Source: Marinibacterium sp050389775
GTDB lineage: Bacteria; Pseudomonadota; Alphaproteobacteria; Rhodobacterales; Rhodobacteraceae
Length of the DNA: 64,000 nucleotides
Direction of reading: 5' to 3'
NCBI RefSeq assembly: GCF_050389775.1
Contig: NZ_CP177144.1
Span: 3,410,001 to 3,474,000, forward strand
Shown piece by piece: positions 55,536-64,000 of the stretch; the first letter of the stretch is position 1, and the number at the start of each line of letters is the position of its first letter. The position numbers and the translations under genes are program-made. The notes under the pieces are model-generated. The model made no database searches. It was not told the origin of the DNA and worked only from the letters and a program-made list of their open reading frames with translations.

Positions 55536-56960
55536 TCAGCCGGTGAACCGCTCGGCCCCGGCCAGCCGGCCCGGCGCCAGCTGCGCGGCGTCCAGCCCTT
55601 CGGCAGCGATGTCGGCCGGTACCGGCCGGCCGAGGAGCTGGGCGGCGGCAAAGCGGGCCAGCGCGGGGGCGGACTGGATGCCATAGCCGCCCTGCCCGGC
55701 CAGCCAGTAGAACCCCGGCACCACGTCGGACCAGCCGGCCACCGGTTCCTTGTCCGCGACAAAACTGCGCAGACCGGCCCATTGGCTTTCGACACGCCGG
55801 ATATCCAGGTCGCAGGCCGTCATCACCCGGTCGATGCAGATCGCCACGTCCAGCTCGTCGGGCTGGGCATCGGCGGGCATCTGGGGATCCTCGTTGGCCG
55901 GCGAGATCAGCAACCGGCCGGCATCGGGCTTCATGTACCAGGTCTCGGCCGCGTTCACGACCAGCGGCCAGGCCTGCACGTCCATGCCTTCGGGCGCGGC
56001 GACGATCAACGCCGTGCGGCGCTTGGGCACCAGCCCGATCGGTTCGGCCCCGGCCATTTCGCCCAGCTGGTCGGCCCAGGCCCCGGCGGCATTGACCACC
56101 ACCGGCGCGCGCCAGCTGCCCTTGCGCGTGCGGGCCTCCCACAGGCCATCGGCGTCGCGGGTCAGGGCCTCGACCCGGGCATCGGTCGCAACCGTGCCCC
56201 CGCCGGCCCGCAGCATGCGCAGGAAGCCCTGGTGCATCCGCGCCACGTCGATATCCGAGCCGCCATGGTTCAGCGCCCCGTCGACGGCATAGCCCGCCTT
56301 CAGCACCGGCACGGCCCGGCGGATCGCCTCGGCATCCAGGTCTTCGAACTGGTCGCGCCCGACCTCGTCGCGGGTGGTTTCCAGCAGTGCGCGTTCCTCT
56401 TCGGGCGCCACGAAGAGCGAGGCCCGGGGCGATATCAGCGGTCCCTCGCCGAAGATCTCGGGCGGGTTGGTGAAGAAATCGAGCCCCGCCCGGGTCAGCG
56501 CGCGCATGGCCCTTGGGCCATAGGTCGGTTCGTACATCGCGGCGGACCGGCCGGTGGTGTGATAGCCCGGCTGGCTTTCGGCTTCGAGAAGGATGACCCG
56601 GGCCGAACCGGCCAGCATCGCCGCGACCGAGGCCCCGGCCATGCCGCCGCCGATCACCAGGATGTCGGCATCCCCCGCGTCCCGAGCGGTGTCCCGGGCC
56701 GTGGCGCTGTCGGTATCCCCGGGCATGGCGCTGCCCGCGTCCCGGCCCCCGTCATGTCCCGTGTCATGTTCCGTGGTGCCGCCCGTGTCCTGGCCGGCGT
56801 CCTGGCCCGTGGCACGGCCCGTGGGCCGGCCGGCGTCTTCCCTCAAGGCGCTGCCCGTGTCCTGCCCCATGGCGCTGCCCATATCCCGGCCCGCGTCTGT
56901 GTCGGCGGTGTTCCCCGTGCCCTCGCCTGTGGCGCCCGTCCCTGCGTTGATGTCAGACAT
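55536..56960 (-). CDS. FAD-dependent oxidoreductase (DAO family) with repeat-derived N-terminal extension
   Basis: 474 residues. Residues ~97-474 are a glycine-oxidase/D-amino-acid-dehydrogenase-like enzyme: FAD motif VIGGGMAGAS, YHTTGRSAAMYEPTYG, VVNAAGAWADQLG and GQGGYGIQSAPALARFAA. Substrate unknown, likely an amino acid or amine. Residues ~8-95 are low complexity, built of repeated DxGxxxG-like units (GQDTGSALREDAGRPTGRA), and unlike the family; the DNA behind them is a decayed tandem repeat. GCAGGA precedes the ATG at 56960. Divergent from the ugp-like operon. Confidence 0.88.
   Translation of the reverse strand: MSDINAGTGATGEGTGNTADTDAGRDMGSAMGQDTGSALREDAGRPTGRATGQDAGQDTGGTTEHDTGHDGGRDAGSAMPGDTDSATARDTARDAGDADILVIGGGMAGASVAAMLAGSARVILLEAESQPGYHTTGRSAAMYEPTYGPRAMRALTRAGLDFFTNPPEIFGEGPLISPRASLFVAPEEERALLETTRDEVGRDQFEDLDAEAIRRAVPVLKAGYAVDGALNHGGSDIDVARMHQGFLRMLRAGGGTVATDARVEALTRDADGLWEARTRKGSWRAPVVVNAAGAWADQLGEMAGAEPIGLVPKRRTALIVAAPEGMDVQAWPLVVNAAETWYMKPDAGRLLISPANEDPQMPADAQPDELDVAICIDRVMTACDLDIRRVESQWAGLRSFVADKEPVAGWSDVVPGFYWLAGQGGYGIQSAPALARFAAAQLLGRPVPADIAAEGLDAAQLAPGRLAGAERFTG
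56690..56940. repeat. In-frame decayed tandem repeat encoding the FAD enzyme's N-terminal extension
   Basis: About 14 imperfect units of 18-25 bp share GTCCCGGGCCGTGGCGCT, GCCCGTGTCCTGGCC, GTCCTGGCCCGTGGCACG and GCCCGTGTCCTGCCCCATGG cores. Units are mostly multiples of three, keeping the frame open. Composition is like the intergenic arrays elsewhere in this window. Confidence 0.65.
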
Positions 56961-57233
56961 TGTCGTCCTGCCCTTCCGACTTACTTCCGTTGCGGCCCTT
57001 CATGGGCCAGCGCCGGGCCAAGTACCAGCCCGCGCCCGGTCCGCCGCGCCCTTATCCACAGGCGCCGGCCCCGAAACAGGCACAGGCCCCCACCGGACGT
57101 GGCGTCCCGCCCGGCGAACGGCGCCTGTCATCTTAGCTTCATCAAAGCGTCACGCATCCGTTTCCCAACGCCCCTACGAGGCCGCGTCAAGGGACCGACA
57201 ACGAGGTCCCGTGAAAACACCTGGAGTTGTCTT

Positions 57234-58541
57234 ATGACCTTTACCTCGAAAGCCGTGGCTGCCGCCGTGGCCGTCGCGGGCCTTGCCGGCAGCGCAAGCG
57301 CCCAGACCGAAATCACCTGGTGGCATGCCATGGGCGGCCACCTGGGCGACGTCGTCAACGAGATCGCGACCCAGTTCAACGCGTCGCAATCCGACTACAA
57401 GATCACCCCGGTGTTCAAGGGCGGCTACGAAGAGACCCTGACCGCCGGCATCGCCGCCTTCCGCGCCGGCGAACAGCCCAACATCCTGCAGGTCTTCGAC
57501 GCCGGCGCCGCCACCGTGATCGGCGCCAAGGGCGCCACCGTTCCGGTCCAGGACCTGCTGACCGACGCCGGTGCCGATTTCGACATCGAAGATTACATCT
57601 CGGGCGTGCGTTACTTCTACGCCGATGCCGACGGCAAGATGATCGGCATGCCATTCAACTCGTCCTCGCCGGTGCTGTATTTCAACACCGATGCCCTGGC
57701 GAAAGCCGGCGTCGAAGCCCCCGCGACCTACGAGGAATTCGAAGCCATCGCGCCCGCGCTGAAAGAAGCCGGCTACATCCCGATGGTCCAGACGCACCTG
57801 CCCTGGGAATTCGTGGAGAACTTCCATTCGCGCAACGACCTGCCGTTTGCCACCAACGACAACGGCTACCTGGGCGCCGAAGGCACCGAGATCCTGATCA
57901 ACTCGCCGGAAATGGCCATGCACTTCACCAAGGTGAAAGAATGGCTGGACGAGGGCCTGTTCGGCTTCTACGGCACCGGCTGGGACGACAACAAGGCTGT
58001 CTTCCTCGACCAGCAGGCCGCGATGTACATCGGCTCGTCGGGTGACTTTGGCGGCCTGACCGCCATGGACCTGCCCTTCGAATGGTCGGCCAGCTTCCTG
58101 CCCTACTGGGACTCGATCAACCCGGGCGGCAGCCAGTCGTTCATCGGCGGCGCGTCGCTGTTCGCGATGGCCGGTCAGCCCGACGAAGAGAACATGGCCA
58201 CTGCCGCCTTCTTCGAATTCCTGACCTCGCCGGAAGTCCAGTACATGTGGCACCGTGAAACCGGCTATGTGCCGATCACCACGGCCGCCTATGAAATGGC
58301 CAAGGCCGACGGCCATTACGAGCGTTTCCCGGCCGCCGAAACCGGCATCCTGCAGCTGTCGCTGCCGGCCGGTGACAACACCCACGGCTACCGCATGGGC
58401 TTCTACGTCCAGATCCGCGACATCGAAAACCGCGAGATCGCCCGTTTCCTGAACGGCGAGACCACGATCGAGGACGCCCTGGCCACGATCGAAGCCGAAG
58501 GCAACGAGCTGCTGGCCCGCTTCGCCCAGACCGTGAACTGA
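57234..58541 (+). CDS. ugpB: UgpB-like ABC transporter substrate-binding protein
   Basis: 435 residues. Signal peptide MTFTSKAVAAAVAVAGLAG then SASAQ, mature protein beginning TEITWWHAMGGHLGDVVNE. GYEETLTAGIAAFRAGEQPN, PFNSSSPVLYFNTDAL and GGASLFAMAG place it with sn-glycerol-3-phosphate binding proteins (SBP family 1). GGAG lies 8 nt before the ATG. The same reading frame is open for 1.8 kb upstream, through the FAD gene's antisense, but only this part is coding. First gene of ugpBAEC; the ligand is inferred. Confidence 0.9.
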   Translation: MTFTSKAVAAAVAVAGLAGSASAQTEITWWHAMGGHLGDVVNEIATQFNASQSDYKITPVFKGGYEETLTAGIAAFRAGEQPNILQVFDAGAATVIGAKGATVPVQDLLTDAGADFDIEDYISGVRYFYADADGKMIGMPFNSSSPVLYFNTDALAKAGVEAPATYEEFEAIAPALKEAGYIPMVQTHLPWEFVENFHSRNDLPFATNDNGYLGAEGTEILINSPEMAMHFTKVKEWLDEGLFGFYGTGWDDNKAVFLDQQAAMYIGSSGDFGGLTAMDLPFEWSASFLPYWDSINPGGSQSFIGGASLFAMAGQPDEENMATAAFFEFLTSPEVQYMWHRETGYVPITTAAYEMAKADGHYERFPAAETGILQLSLPAGDNTHGYRMGFYVQIRDIENREIARFLNGETTIEDALATIEAEGNELLARFAQTVN

Positions 58542-58623
58542 TCCCGGTTCATCCGATCCCGCTGGCGGCCGCATCCGTGGCCGCCAGTTTCCGTTCCTAC
58601 CAGACCATATTCGGGGCCCCATC

Positions 58624-59505
58624 TTGAAACGCGCTGGATTCACCAATCCCTGGCTGCCCGTCCTGCTGCTGATCCCGCAGCTGGCTATCATCTGCCTGTT
58701 CTTCTACTGGCCCGCCTGGCAGGCCCTGAAATCGTCCTTCTACCTGCAGGATCCCTTCGGCTTTGGATCGACCTTCGTGGGATGGGACAATTACACCCGG
58801 CTGTTCCGCAGCGGCGAATACCATTCGATCGCCTGGTTCACGGTTGTCTTCTCGGTGCTGGTCACTTTCTTTTCCCTGTCGCTGGCCCTGCTGCTGGCCG
58901 TCAAGGCCGACAAGGTGATCCGCGGGGCCAAGACCTATCGCACGCTGCTGATGTGGGTCTATGCCGTGGCCCCGCCCGTCGCCGGGTTCATCACGCTGAT
59001 CATGTTCAACCAGCGCTGGGGCCCGCTGACCGAGTTCTTTGCCCTCTTCGGCTGGGATTTCCGCGTGCGGCTGGACTACTACGACACGGCCATCGCGCTG
59101 GTCATCGCCTCGGTCTGGAAACAGATCCCGGTCAATTTCATCTTCTTCCTCTCGGGCCTGCAATCGATCCCCCGGGCCGTGCGCGAGGCCGCGCTGATCG
59201 ACAACCGCTCGGGCTTCAGCCGGTTCTGGACGGTGACCTTTCCGTTGCTGGCACCCACGGGCTTCTTCCTGCTGATCATCAACATCACCTATTCGCTGTT
59301 CGACACCTTCGGCACGATCGACACCATCCTGCGCAACAACCCCGGCGATAACCCGGTGACCCTGGTCTACAAGGTCTACCTGGACGGCTTCCGCGGTCAG
59401 GACCTGGGCGGCTCTTCGGCGCAATCGGTTGTCCTGATGGTGCTGGTGCTGGCCCTGACCATCTTCCAGTTCCGCATGGTGGAACGCCGGATCCATTACA
59501 CCTGA
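58624..59505 (+). CDS. ugpA: UgpA-like ABC transporter permease
   Basis: 293 residues, six predicted membrane helices. The EAA loop region (REAALIDNRSGFSRFWTVTFP) contacts the ATPase. Start is TTG (MKRAGFTNPWLPVLLLIPQ fits the family); no ATG is nearby. Forms the membrane channel with UgpE. 83 bp after ugpB, 8 bp before ugpE. Confidence 0.93.
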   Translation: MKRAGFTNPWLPVLLLIPQLAIICLFFYWPAWQALKSSFYLQDPFGFGSTFVGWDNYTRLFRSGEYHSIAWFTVVFSVLVTFFSLSLALLLAVKADKVIRGAKTYRTLLMWVYAVAPPVAGFITLIMFNQRWGPLTEFFALFGWDFRVRLDYYDTAIALVIASVWKQIPVNFIFFLSGLQSIPRAVREAALIDNRSGFSRFWTVTFPLLAPTGFFLLIINITYSLFDTFGTIDTILRNNPGDNPVTLVYKVYLDGFRGQDLGGSSAQSVVLMVLVLALTIFQFRMVERRIHYT

Positions 59506-59513
59506 GGCGCGAC

Positions 59514-60413
59514 ATGGCTGACACCACGCATACCCCCGCCGCATCGATCCCCGCCCCCCGGCGCCAGCGCTTCCGCTGGGAGACCCTGGGCGATCATGTC
59601 GTGCTGATCATCGGCGCCTTCGTCATGATGGCCCCGCTGCTGATGCTGATCCAGATGAGCACGATCCCCGATGCCGATATCATGCGCACCGGCCCGTCCC
59701 TGGAGATCGGCGACCAGTTCTGGCCCAACCTGAAAAAGGCGCTGTTCGAGTCGATGTCGTTTTCCGGCGACAACACCGGCCTGTCGATGTTCCGCAACTC
59801 GCTGATCCTGGGCCTGGGCTTTGCCATCGGCAAGATCATCGTGTCGATGATGGCCGCCTATGCCATCGTCTATTTCCGCCTGCGCTTTGCCACCCTGGCC
59901 TTCTGGCTGATCTTCACCACCCTGCTGCTGCCCCTCGAAGTGCGCATCCTGCCGTCCTACGAGGTCACCCAGAAGATGGGCCTGCTGAACAGCTATACCG
60001 GGCTGATCGTGCCGCTGATCGCCTCGGCCACGGCGACGTTCTTTTTCCGCCAGTTCTTCATGTCGGTGCCCGAGGAACTGGTCGAGGCCGCGCGGATCGA
60101 CGGGGCCGGGCCGATGAAGTTCTTCATCGACATCCTCGTGCCCCTGTCCCAGACCATGATCGCCGCGATCTTCATCATCATGTTCGTCACCGGCTGGAAC
60201 CAGTACCTGTGGCCGACGATGATCGTCACCGACGAGGGCAAGTTCACGCTCGTCCAGGGCATCAAGCAGATCACCCAGGGCCTGGAAGGCAATCACATCC
60301 CCGAATTCGGCCGGTCGAACCTGCTGGCCATCCTGGCGGTGCTGCCGCCCGTCCTGGTCGTGGTCTTTTTCCAGGGCTGGTTCGTCAAGGGCCTCACCGA
60401 AAGCGACAAATAG
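59514..60413 (+). CDS. ugpE: UgpE-like ABC transporter permease
   Basis: 299 residues, six predicted helices. EAA loop VEAARIDGAGPMKFFIDILVP. A soluble N-terminus of ~28 residues (PAASIPAPRRQRFRWETLGD) precedes the first helix. Second permease subunit of the importer. Ends 11 bp before ugpC. Confidence 0.94.
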   Translation: MADTTHTPAASIPAPRRQRFRWETLGDHVVLIIGAFVMMAPLLMLIQMSTIPDADIMRTGPSLEIGDQFWPNLKKALFESMSFSGDNTGLSMFRNSLILGLGFAIGKIIVSMMAAYAIVYFRLRFATLAFWLIFTTLLLPLEVRILPSYEVTQKMGLLNSYTGLIVPLIASATATFFFRQFFMSVPEELVEAARIDGAGPMKFFIDILVPLSQTMIAAIFIIMFVTGWNQYLWPTMIVTDEGKFTLVQGIKQITQGLEGNHIPEFGRSNLLAILAVLPPVLVVVFFQGWFVKGLTESDK

Positions 60414-60424
60414 GAGAACGGACC

Positions 60425-61483
60425 ATGGGCAACGTGCGTCTGCAAGAAGTCACCAAGACCTATCCCAACGGCACCCTGGCGGTGCATCCCACCAGCTTCG
60501 ACATTGCCGATGGCGAGCTGATCGTGCTGGTCGGCCCCTCGGGCTGCGGCAAGTCCACCCTGCTGCGCATGGTCGCCGGGCTGGAAGACATCACCGGCGG
60601 GTCCGTGACCATCGGCAACCGCGAGGTCAACGACCTGGATCCGGCCGAGCGCGACATCGCCATGGTGTTCCAGAACTATGCGCTCTACCCGCACATGACG
60701 GTCTACAAGAACATGGCCTACGGGCTGAAGAACCGGGGCACGGCGAAATCCGAGATCGACGCCAAGGTGCGCGCCGCGGCCGAGATGCTGAACCTGTCGG
60801 ATTACCTCGACCGCAAGCCCTCGCAGCTGTCGGGCGGCCAGCGCCAGCGGGTGGCCATGGGCCGGGCCATCGTGCGCGAGCCGGCCCTGTTCCTCTTCGA
60901 CGAGCCGCTGTCGAACCTCGATGCCAAGCTCAGGAACCAGATGCGCGTCGAGATCCGCGCGTTGCAGCGGCGGATCGGCGTGACGGCCATGTACGTGACC
61001 CATGACCAGGTCGAGGCCATGACCATGGCCGACCGGATCGTCGTGCTGAACGGCGGGCGGATCGAACAGATCGGCACGCCGGGCGAGATCTACCGCCAGC
61101 CGGCCTCGGCCTTCGTGGCCAGTTTCATGGGCGCCCCGCCGATGAACCTGGTGCCGGCCGATTACAGCGGCAACGGGTCCGTGCACCTGGCCGGGGCCGC
61201 GCTGCCCGTGGGCCCGTCGCGCGATTACCGCGGCGCGGTGTCGCTGGGCGTGCGGCCCGAGGATGTCGACCTGGTCGCCGCCCAGGACGGCGCGGCCCTG
61301 CCCTTCGACCTGGAGCTGGTCGAGGAGCTGGGCGCGCACCGGCTGCTGCACGGCAAGGTCCATTCCCATCCCTTCGTGGTCAACGTGCACAATACCGCCG
61401 AGCTGGGTGAAGGCCGGCTGTTCCTGCGCGTGGCCCCGGCCAACCTGCACCTCTTCGCCCCCGACAGCGGTCGCCGCCTCTGA
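60425..61483 (+). CDS. ugpC: UgpC/MalK-like ABC transporter ATPase
   Basis: 352 residues. Walker A GPSGCGKST (37-45), Q-loop MVFQNYALYPHMTV, signature LSGGQRQRVAMGRA, Walker B LFLFDEPLSNLDA, H-switch YVTHDQ, and a C-terminal TOBE/regulatory domain (VSLGVRPEDVDL). Powers the UgpBAE importer. GGAGAACG precedes the ATG. Confidence 0.95.
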   Translation: MGNVRLQEVTKTYPNGTLAVHPTSFDIADGELIVLVGPSGCGKSTLLRMVAGLEDITGGSVTIGNREVNDLDPAERDIAMVFQNYALYPHMTVYKNMAYGLKNRGTAKSEIDAKVRAAAEMLNLSDYLDRKPSQLSGGQRQRVAMGRAIVREPALFLFDEPLSNLDAKLRNQMRVEIRALQRRIGVTAMYVTHDQVEAMTMADRIVVLNGGRIEQIGTPGEIYRQPASAFVASFMGAPPMNLVPADYSGNGSVHLAGAALPVGPSRDYRGAVSLGVRPEDVDLVAAQDGAALPFDLELVEELGAHRLLHGKVHSHPFVVNVHNTAELGEGRLFLRVAPANLHLFAPDSGRRL

Positions 61484-61556
61484 CCGGCGCCCGGCCGGGC
61501 CCTCCCGCCCCCCGGCCCCGCGCGGCACAGCCGCGCCGCCCCGGGCGTTGGGCCCG

Positions 61557-61586
61557 GCCGCAGGCGCCCCACGGGGCGCCTGCGGC
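61557..61586. terminator. Perfect 14-bp hairpin after ugpC
   Basis: GCCGCAGGCGCCCC AC GGGGCGCCTGCGGC, 74 bp after the ugpC stop. No T-run, so a factor-dependent terminator or a repeat. Confidence 0.55.
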
Positions 61587-61601
61587 GGTTGCGCCCCCGC
61601 C

Positions 61602-61625
61602 GTAGGTTGGGTGCTTGCACCCAAC
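61602..61625 (+). repeat. GTAG-headed REP-like hairpin, copy 3
   Basis: GTAG GTTGGGTG CTTG CACCCAAC; the head matches the other two copies, the stem sequence is different. Confidence 0.6.
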
Positions 61626-61689
61626 ACCCGCCGCGCGCGGCACGGGCCACCGTGCGACATCCCCTGCACCACGCGTCCCCCATCCCTCA

Positions 61690-62040
61690 TCGCCCTGCGC
61701 TCACGGCACCATCACCTCTCCTGGGCCAACACACCGCGCACCCGATGTGACCGGGCCCGCCCTGCGCCACCCATTGGTCGCCCCCGTCTGTCACGCGCCA
61801 TAGCGCCAACCACCGCTCCGTACCCAGCATTTCGGCCTTCACGCCGATCACCGACCGTCGCACCACACGCCGCTCACCAGCGATCCCACCGCACGTCACT
61901 CACCAGCTTCGGGCAACGCACCAGCCATCGGCCACCACCACGCACTTGCCTCCGGCTATCGCAGCGCGCCATCCATCGGCCCTCGCCGCGCACCGGCAAC
62001 CGCACCGCCCCCATCCGCCACCGCCCCGCGCCCCCATCCC
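61690..62040. repeat. Decayed repeat region between ugpC and the next ABC operon
   Basis: This 350-bp stretch is purine-poor on the plus strand and full of imperfect CACCGCGCAC / CACCAGCGATC / CACCAGCTTCGGG / CCAGCCATCGGCC / CCATCCATCGGCC segments spaced ~22-27 bp. No gene; open frames here are composition artefacts. Confidence 0.4.
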
Positions 62041-62138
62041 CCCGGGTCACCCGCCCGATTTTTCGTTGCGCATCCGCCCAAAACCCTCACAATAAATGCC
62101 AAATACCAGACCCGCAGAGGGCATCCTTGGGAGGACAG

Positions 62139-63332
62139 ATGAACAAGATCGCCGCCATGGCGCTGCTTGCCAGCGCCGCAACGACCGCCGTCACGGCCCC
62201 GGCCCGGGCCGATGACGTCCGCATCGGCTTTGTCACCACGCTGACCACCGGCGCCGCCGTCATCGGCAACGACATGAAGAACGCCGTCGACCTGGCCATG
62301 GACCATCTCGGCGGCAAGGCCGGGGACAGCACGCTGGAGATCATCTTCGGCGATGACGGCTTTGCCCCCGAGACCGGCAAGCAGGTCACCGACAAGCTGG
62401 TCAAGCAGGACGATGTCGATTTCGTCGCCGGCTACATCTGGAGCCACGTCCTGCTGGCCTCGCGCAAGACCGTGCTGGACGCCGACAAGTTCCTGGTCTC
62501 GGCCAATGCCGGGCCCAGCCAGATCGCGGGCAAGCTCTGCGACGAGAATTTCTTCTCGACCTCCTGGCAGAACGACCAGGTGCCGATGGCCATGGGCGAG
62601 GTGCTCAACCGCCAGGGCGTCAGCTCACTTTATGTCATGGCGCCCAATTATGCCGCCGGCAAGAACATGGTCTCGGGCATCGAACGCACCTTCGAAGGCG
62701 AGATCGTCGGCAAGGACCTGACCAAGTGGGGCGCCGATGCCCAGCTGGACTTCTCGGCCGAACTGGCCAAGGCCCGGGCCAGCGGGGCCGACGGGCTCTT
62801 TGTCTTCTATCCCGGTGCCGCCGGCGGGGCCTTTATCCGCCAATACGACCAGGCCGGGCTGAAGGACGAGCTGCCGCTCTACTCGGTCTTCACCGTCGAC
62901 GCCCTGTCGCTGCCCAAGCTGCAGGAAGCCGATTTCCAGGCCGTGCTGGGCAGCCGGTCGACCCTGCAATGGGATCCCTCGCTGGAAAACCCGGCCAACG
63001 CGAAATTCGTCAGCGATTACAAGGCAAAGTACGGCGGCTACCCGTCTTATTACGGCGCCCAGGCCTATGATGCCATCATGCTGATCGCCTCGGCCGTCGA
63101 GGCCGTGGGCGGCGACATGGACAACAAGGACGGCATCCGCGCCGCGCTCGAAGCCGCCGATTTCGACTCCGTCCGGGGCAATTTCGCCTTTGGCACCAAC
63201 CACATGCCCGTGCAGAACTTCTACCTGCGCGAAGTGGTCATCGACGAGGACGGCACCTGGACCACGCAGGTCGTCGAAACCGTCTACGAAGACGCCGTCG
63301 ACCCCTATGCGGCCGAGTGCAAGATGAAGTGA
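62139..63332 (+). CDS. Branched-chain amino acid-type ABC substrate-binding protein
   Basis: 397 residues. Signal peptide (MNKIAAMALLASAATTAV, cleaved near ARA), then a Leu/Ile/Val-binding (Peripla_BP_6) fold: IGFVTTLTTGAAVIGNDMKN, FVAGYIWSHVLLASRK, LYVMAPNYAAGKNMVSG and YYGAQAYDAIMLIASAVEA. TTGGGAGGACAG precedes the ATG. Ligand unknown; liv-type proteins also bind aromatic compounds, urea or other amides. Followed by a livH-type permease. Confidence 0.92.
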   Translation: MNKIAAMALLASAATTAVTAPARADDVRIGFVTTLTTGAAVIGNDMKNAVDLAMDHLGGKAGDSTLEIIFGDDGFAPETGKQVTDKLVKQDDVDFVAGYIWSHVLLASRKTVLDADKFLVSANAGPSQIAGKLCDENFFSTSWQNDQVPMAMGEVLNRQGVSSLYVMAPNYAAGKNMVSGIERTFEGEIVGKDLTKWGADAQLDFSAELAKARASGADGLFVFYPGAAGGAFIRQYDQAGLKDELPLYSVFTVDALSLPKLQEADFQAVLGSRSTLQWDPSLENPANAKFVSDYKAKYGGYPSYYGAQAYDAIMLIASAVEAVGGDMDNKDGIRAALEAADFDSVRGNFAFGTNHMPVQNFYLREVVIDEDGTWTTQVVETVYEDAVDPYAAECKMK

Positions 63333-63422
63333 CGCCCCGGCGTCGCCCCCAATGACACATGACAGGCGCGGCCGGCCCCGGCGTTCCGCCCGGCCGCGCC
63401 CTGCCACCGAGAGCCTGATCCC

Positions 63423-64000
63423 TTGGACCCGACCCTCTTTTTCATCCAGCTTCTCAACGGGCTTCAGCTGGGCCTGCTGCTGTTCCTCGTGGCCTCGGGG
63501 CTGACGCTGGTCTTCGGCATCCTCGATTTCGTCAACCTGGCCCATGCCTCGCTCTACATGCTGGGCGCCTTCATCTGCGCCTCGCTGACTTTGTGGACCG
63601 GGCATTTCCTGCTGGGCGTGCTGCTGGCCCTGCCGGTCACGGCGGTGATCGGGCTGCTGGTCGAACGGCTGGTCGCCCGGCCGCTCTATGACCGCGACCA
63701 TCTCGACCAGGTCCTGGCCACCTTCGGGCTGATCCTGGTCATCGACACCCTGGCCCAGATGATCTGGGGCCCGGCGGGCATTGCCGTGCCACTGCCCGGC
63801 TGGCTGCAGGGCCAGGTCCGCCTGGGCGCGCTGACCCTGCCCAGTTTTCGCCTGCTGATCATCGGCGCCGGGCTGGCCGCCGCGGCGGGGCTGTTCTGGC
63901 TGGTCAACCGGACCCGGCTGGGCATGCTGATCCGGGCCGGAGCCTCGAACCGCACCATGGTCGCGGCCCTGGGTATCGACATCCAGATGCTGTTCTCGCT
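63423..64000 (+). CDS. LivH-type ABC permease, truncated by window end
   Basis: 192 residues visible from a TTG start at 63423. FFIQLLNGLQLGLLLFLVASG, GLTLVFGILDFVNLAHAS and YMLGAFI are typical LivH N-terminal helices; DHLDQVLATFGLILVIDTL and GMLIRAGASNRTMVAALGI follow, the latter being the ATPase-contact loop. Continues past base 64000; livM, livG and livF homologues are expected next. Confidence 0.92.
   Translation, partial: MDPTLFFIQLLNGLQLGLLLFLVASGLTLVFGILDFVNLAHASLYMLGAFICASLTLWTGHFLLGVLLALPVTAVIGLLVERLVARPLYDRDHLDQVLATFGLILVIDTLAQMIWGPAGIAVPLPGWLQGQVRLGALTLPSFRLLIIGAGLAAAAGLFWLVNRTRLGMLIRAGASNRTMVAALGIDIQMLFS

Noticed and set aside
55422..57233. Upstream in-frame extension of ugpB by ~600 codons
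   Set aside because: It is antisense to the FAD oxidoreductase; the signal peptide and ribosome binding site fix the ugpB start at 57234.

Overview
The window is a GC-rich chromosomal segment of an alphaproteobacterium of the order Rhodobacterales (Rhodobacter/Roseobacter type). The assignment rests on a complete gene transfer agent (GTA) structural cluster in Rhodobacter capsulatus order, a cysE gene beside it, a PDH operon whose E1-beta subunit carries its own lipoyl domain, and the style of the housekeeping proteins. No tRNA, rRNA, CRISPR array, transposase or integrase was recognised.

Layout. 1-9.0 kb: 5'-truncated-by-window uvrA, a SAM methyltransferase, a small exported protein, lpdA (E3), a one-TM coiled-coil protein, a DUF924 protein, an MFS carrier and queA. 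9.3-14.8 kb: a 1200-residue AsmA/DUF3971-type envelope protein, a BCP-type peroxiredoxin and a DUF455 ferritin-like protein. 15.0-16.8 kb: an M23 peptidase overlapping a bactofilin. 17.5-25.5 kb: two overlapping cyclophilins, pgk, class I fructose-bisphosphate aldolase, an FtsB/DivIC protein and the pdhA-pdhB-pdhC operon. 25.6-41.3 kb (minus strand): cysE and the GTA cluster g1 to g15 plus a trailing small gene. 41.5-47.2 kb (minus): fabD-fabG-acpP-GNAT-fabF-mltG. 47.4-55.0 kb: a cytochrome b561-YceI fusion, a stand-alone YceI, a two-TM protein, rpsF-rpsR-rplI, a lipoprotein transglycosylase, a 70-residue protein and trigger factor. 55.5-64 kb: an FAD oxidoreductase, a UgpBAEC-like sugar-phosphate ABC importer, and the start of a branched-chain-amino-acid-type ABC importer cut by the window end.

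How genes work together. lpdA lies about 16.6 kb from pdhABC, yet both have an almost identical 18-bp palindrome (TAGTTTAACGTTAAACTA-like) just upstream, so the separated E3 and E1/E2 genes are probably controlled by one regulator. pgk and the aldolase feed the same central carbon route. The GTA block encodes terminase, portal, protease, capsid, head-tail joining, tail and tail-tip proteins but no lysis, replication or integration genes, as expected of a domesticated phage-like particle.

The most unusual signal is in the non-coding DNA. At least eight spacers hold decayed short tandem repeats (about 18-30 bp units, each array with its own sequence). One lies between the divergent AsmA and peroxiredoxin genes as a string of about eleven mini-hairpins, one begins inside the ftsB stop-codon region with an exact 23-bp period, and one appears to have been captured as a low-complexity N-terminal extension of the FAD oxidoreductase. 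On top of these are two repeat families: a long perfect-stem palindrome (ACCAAGAAGAAGACA arms) and GTAG-headed REP-like hairpins.
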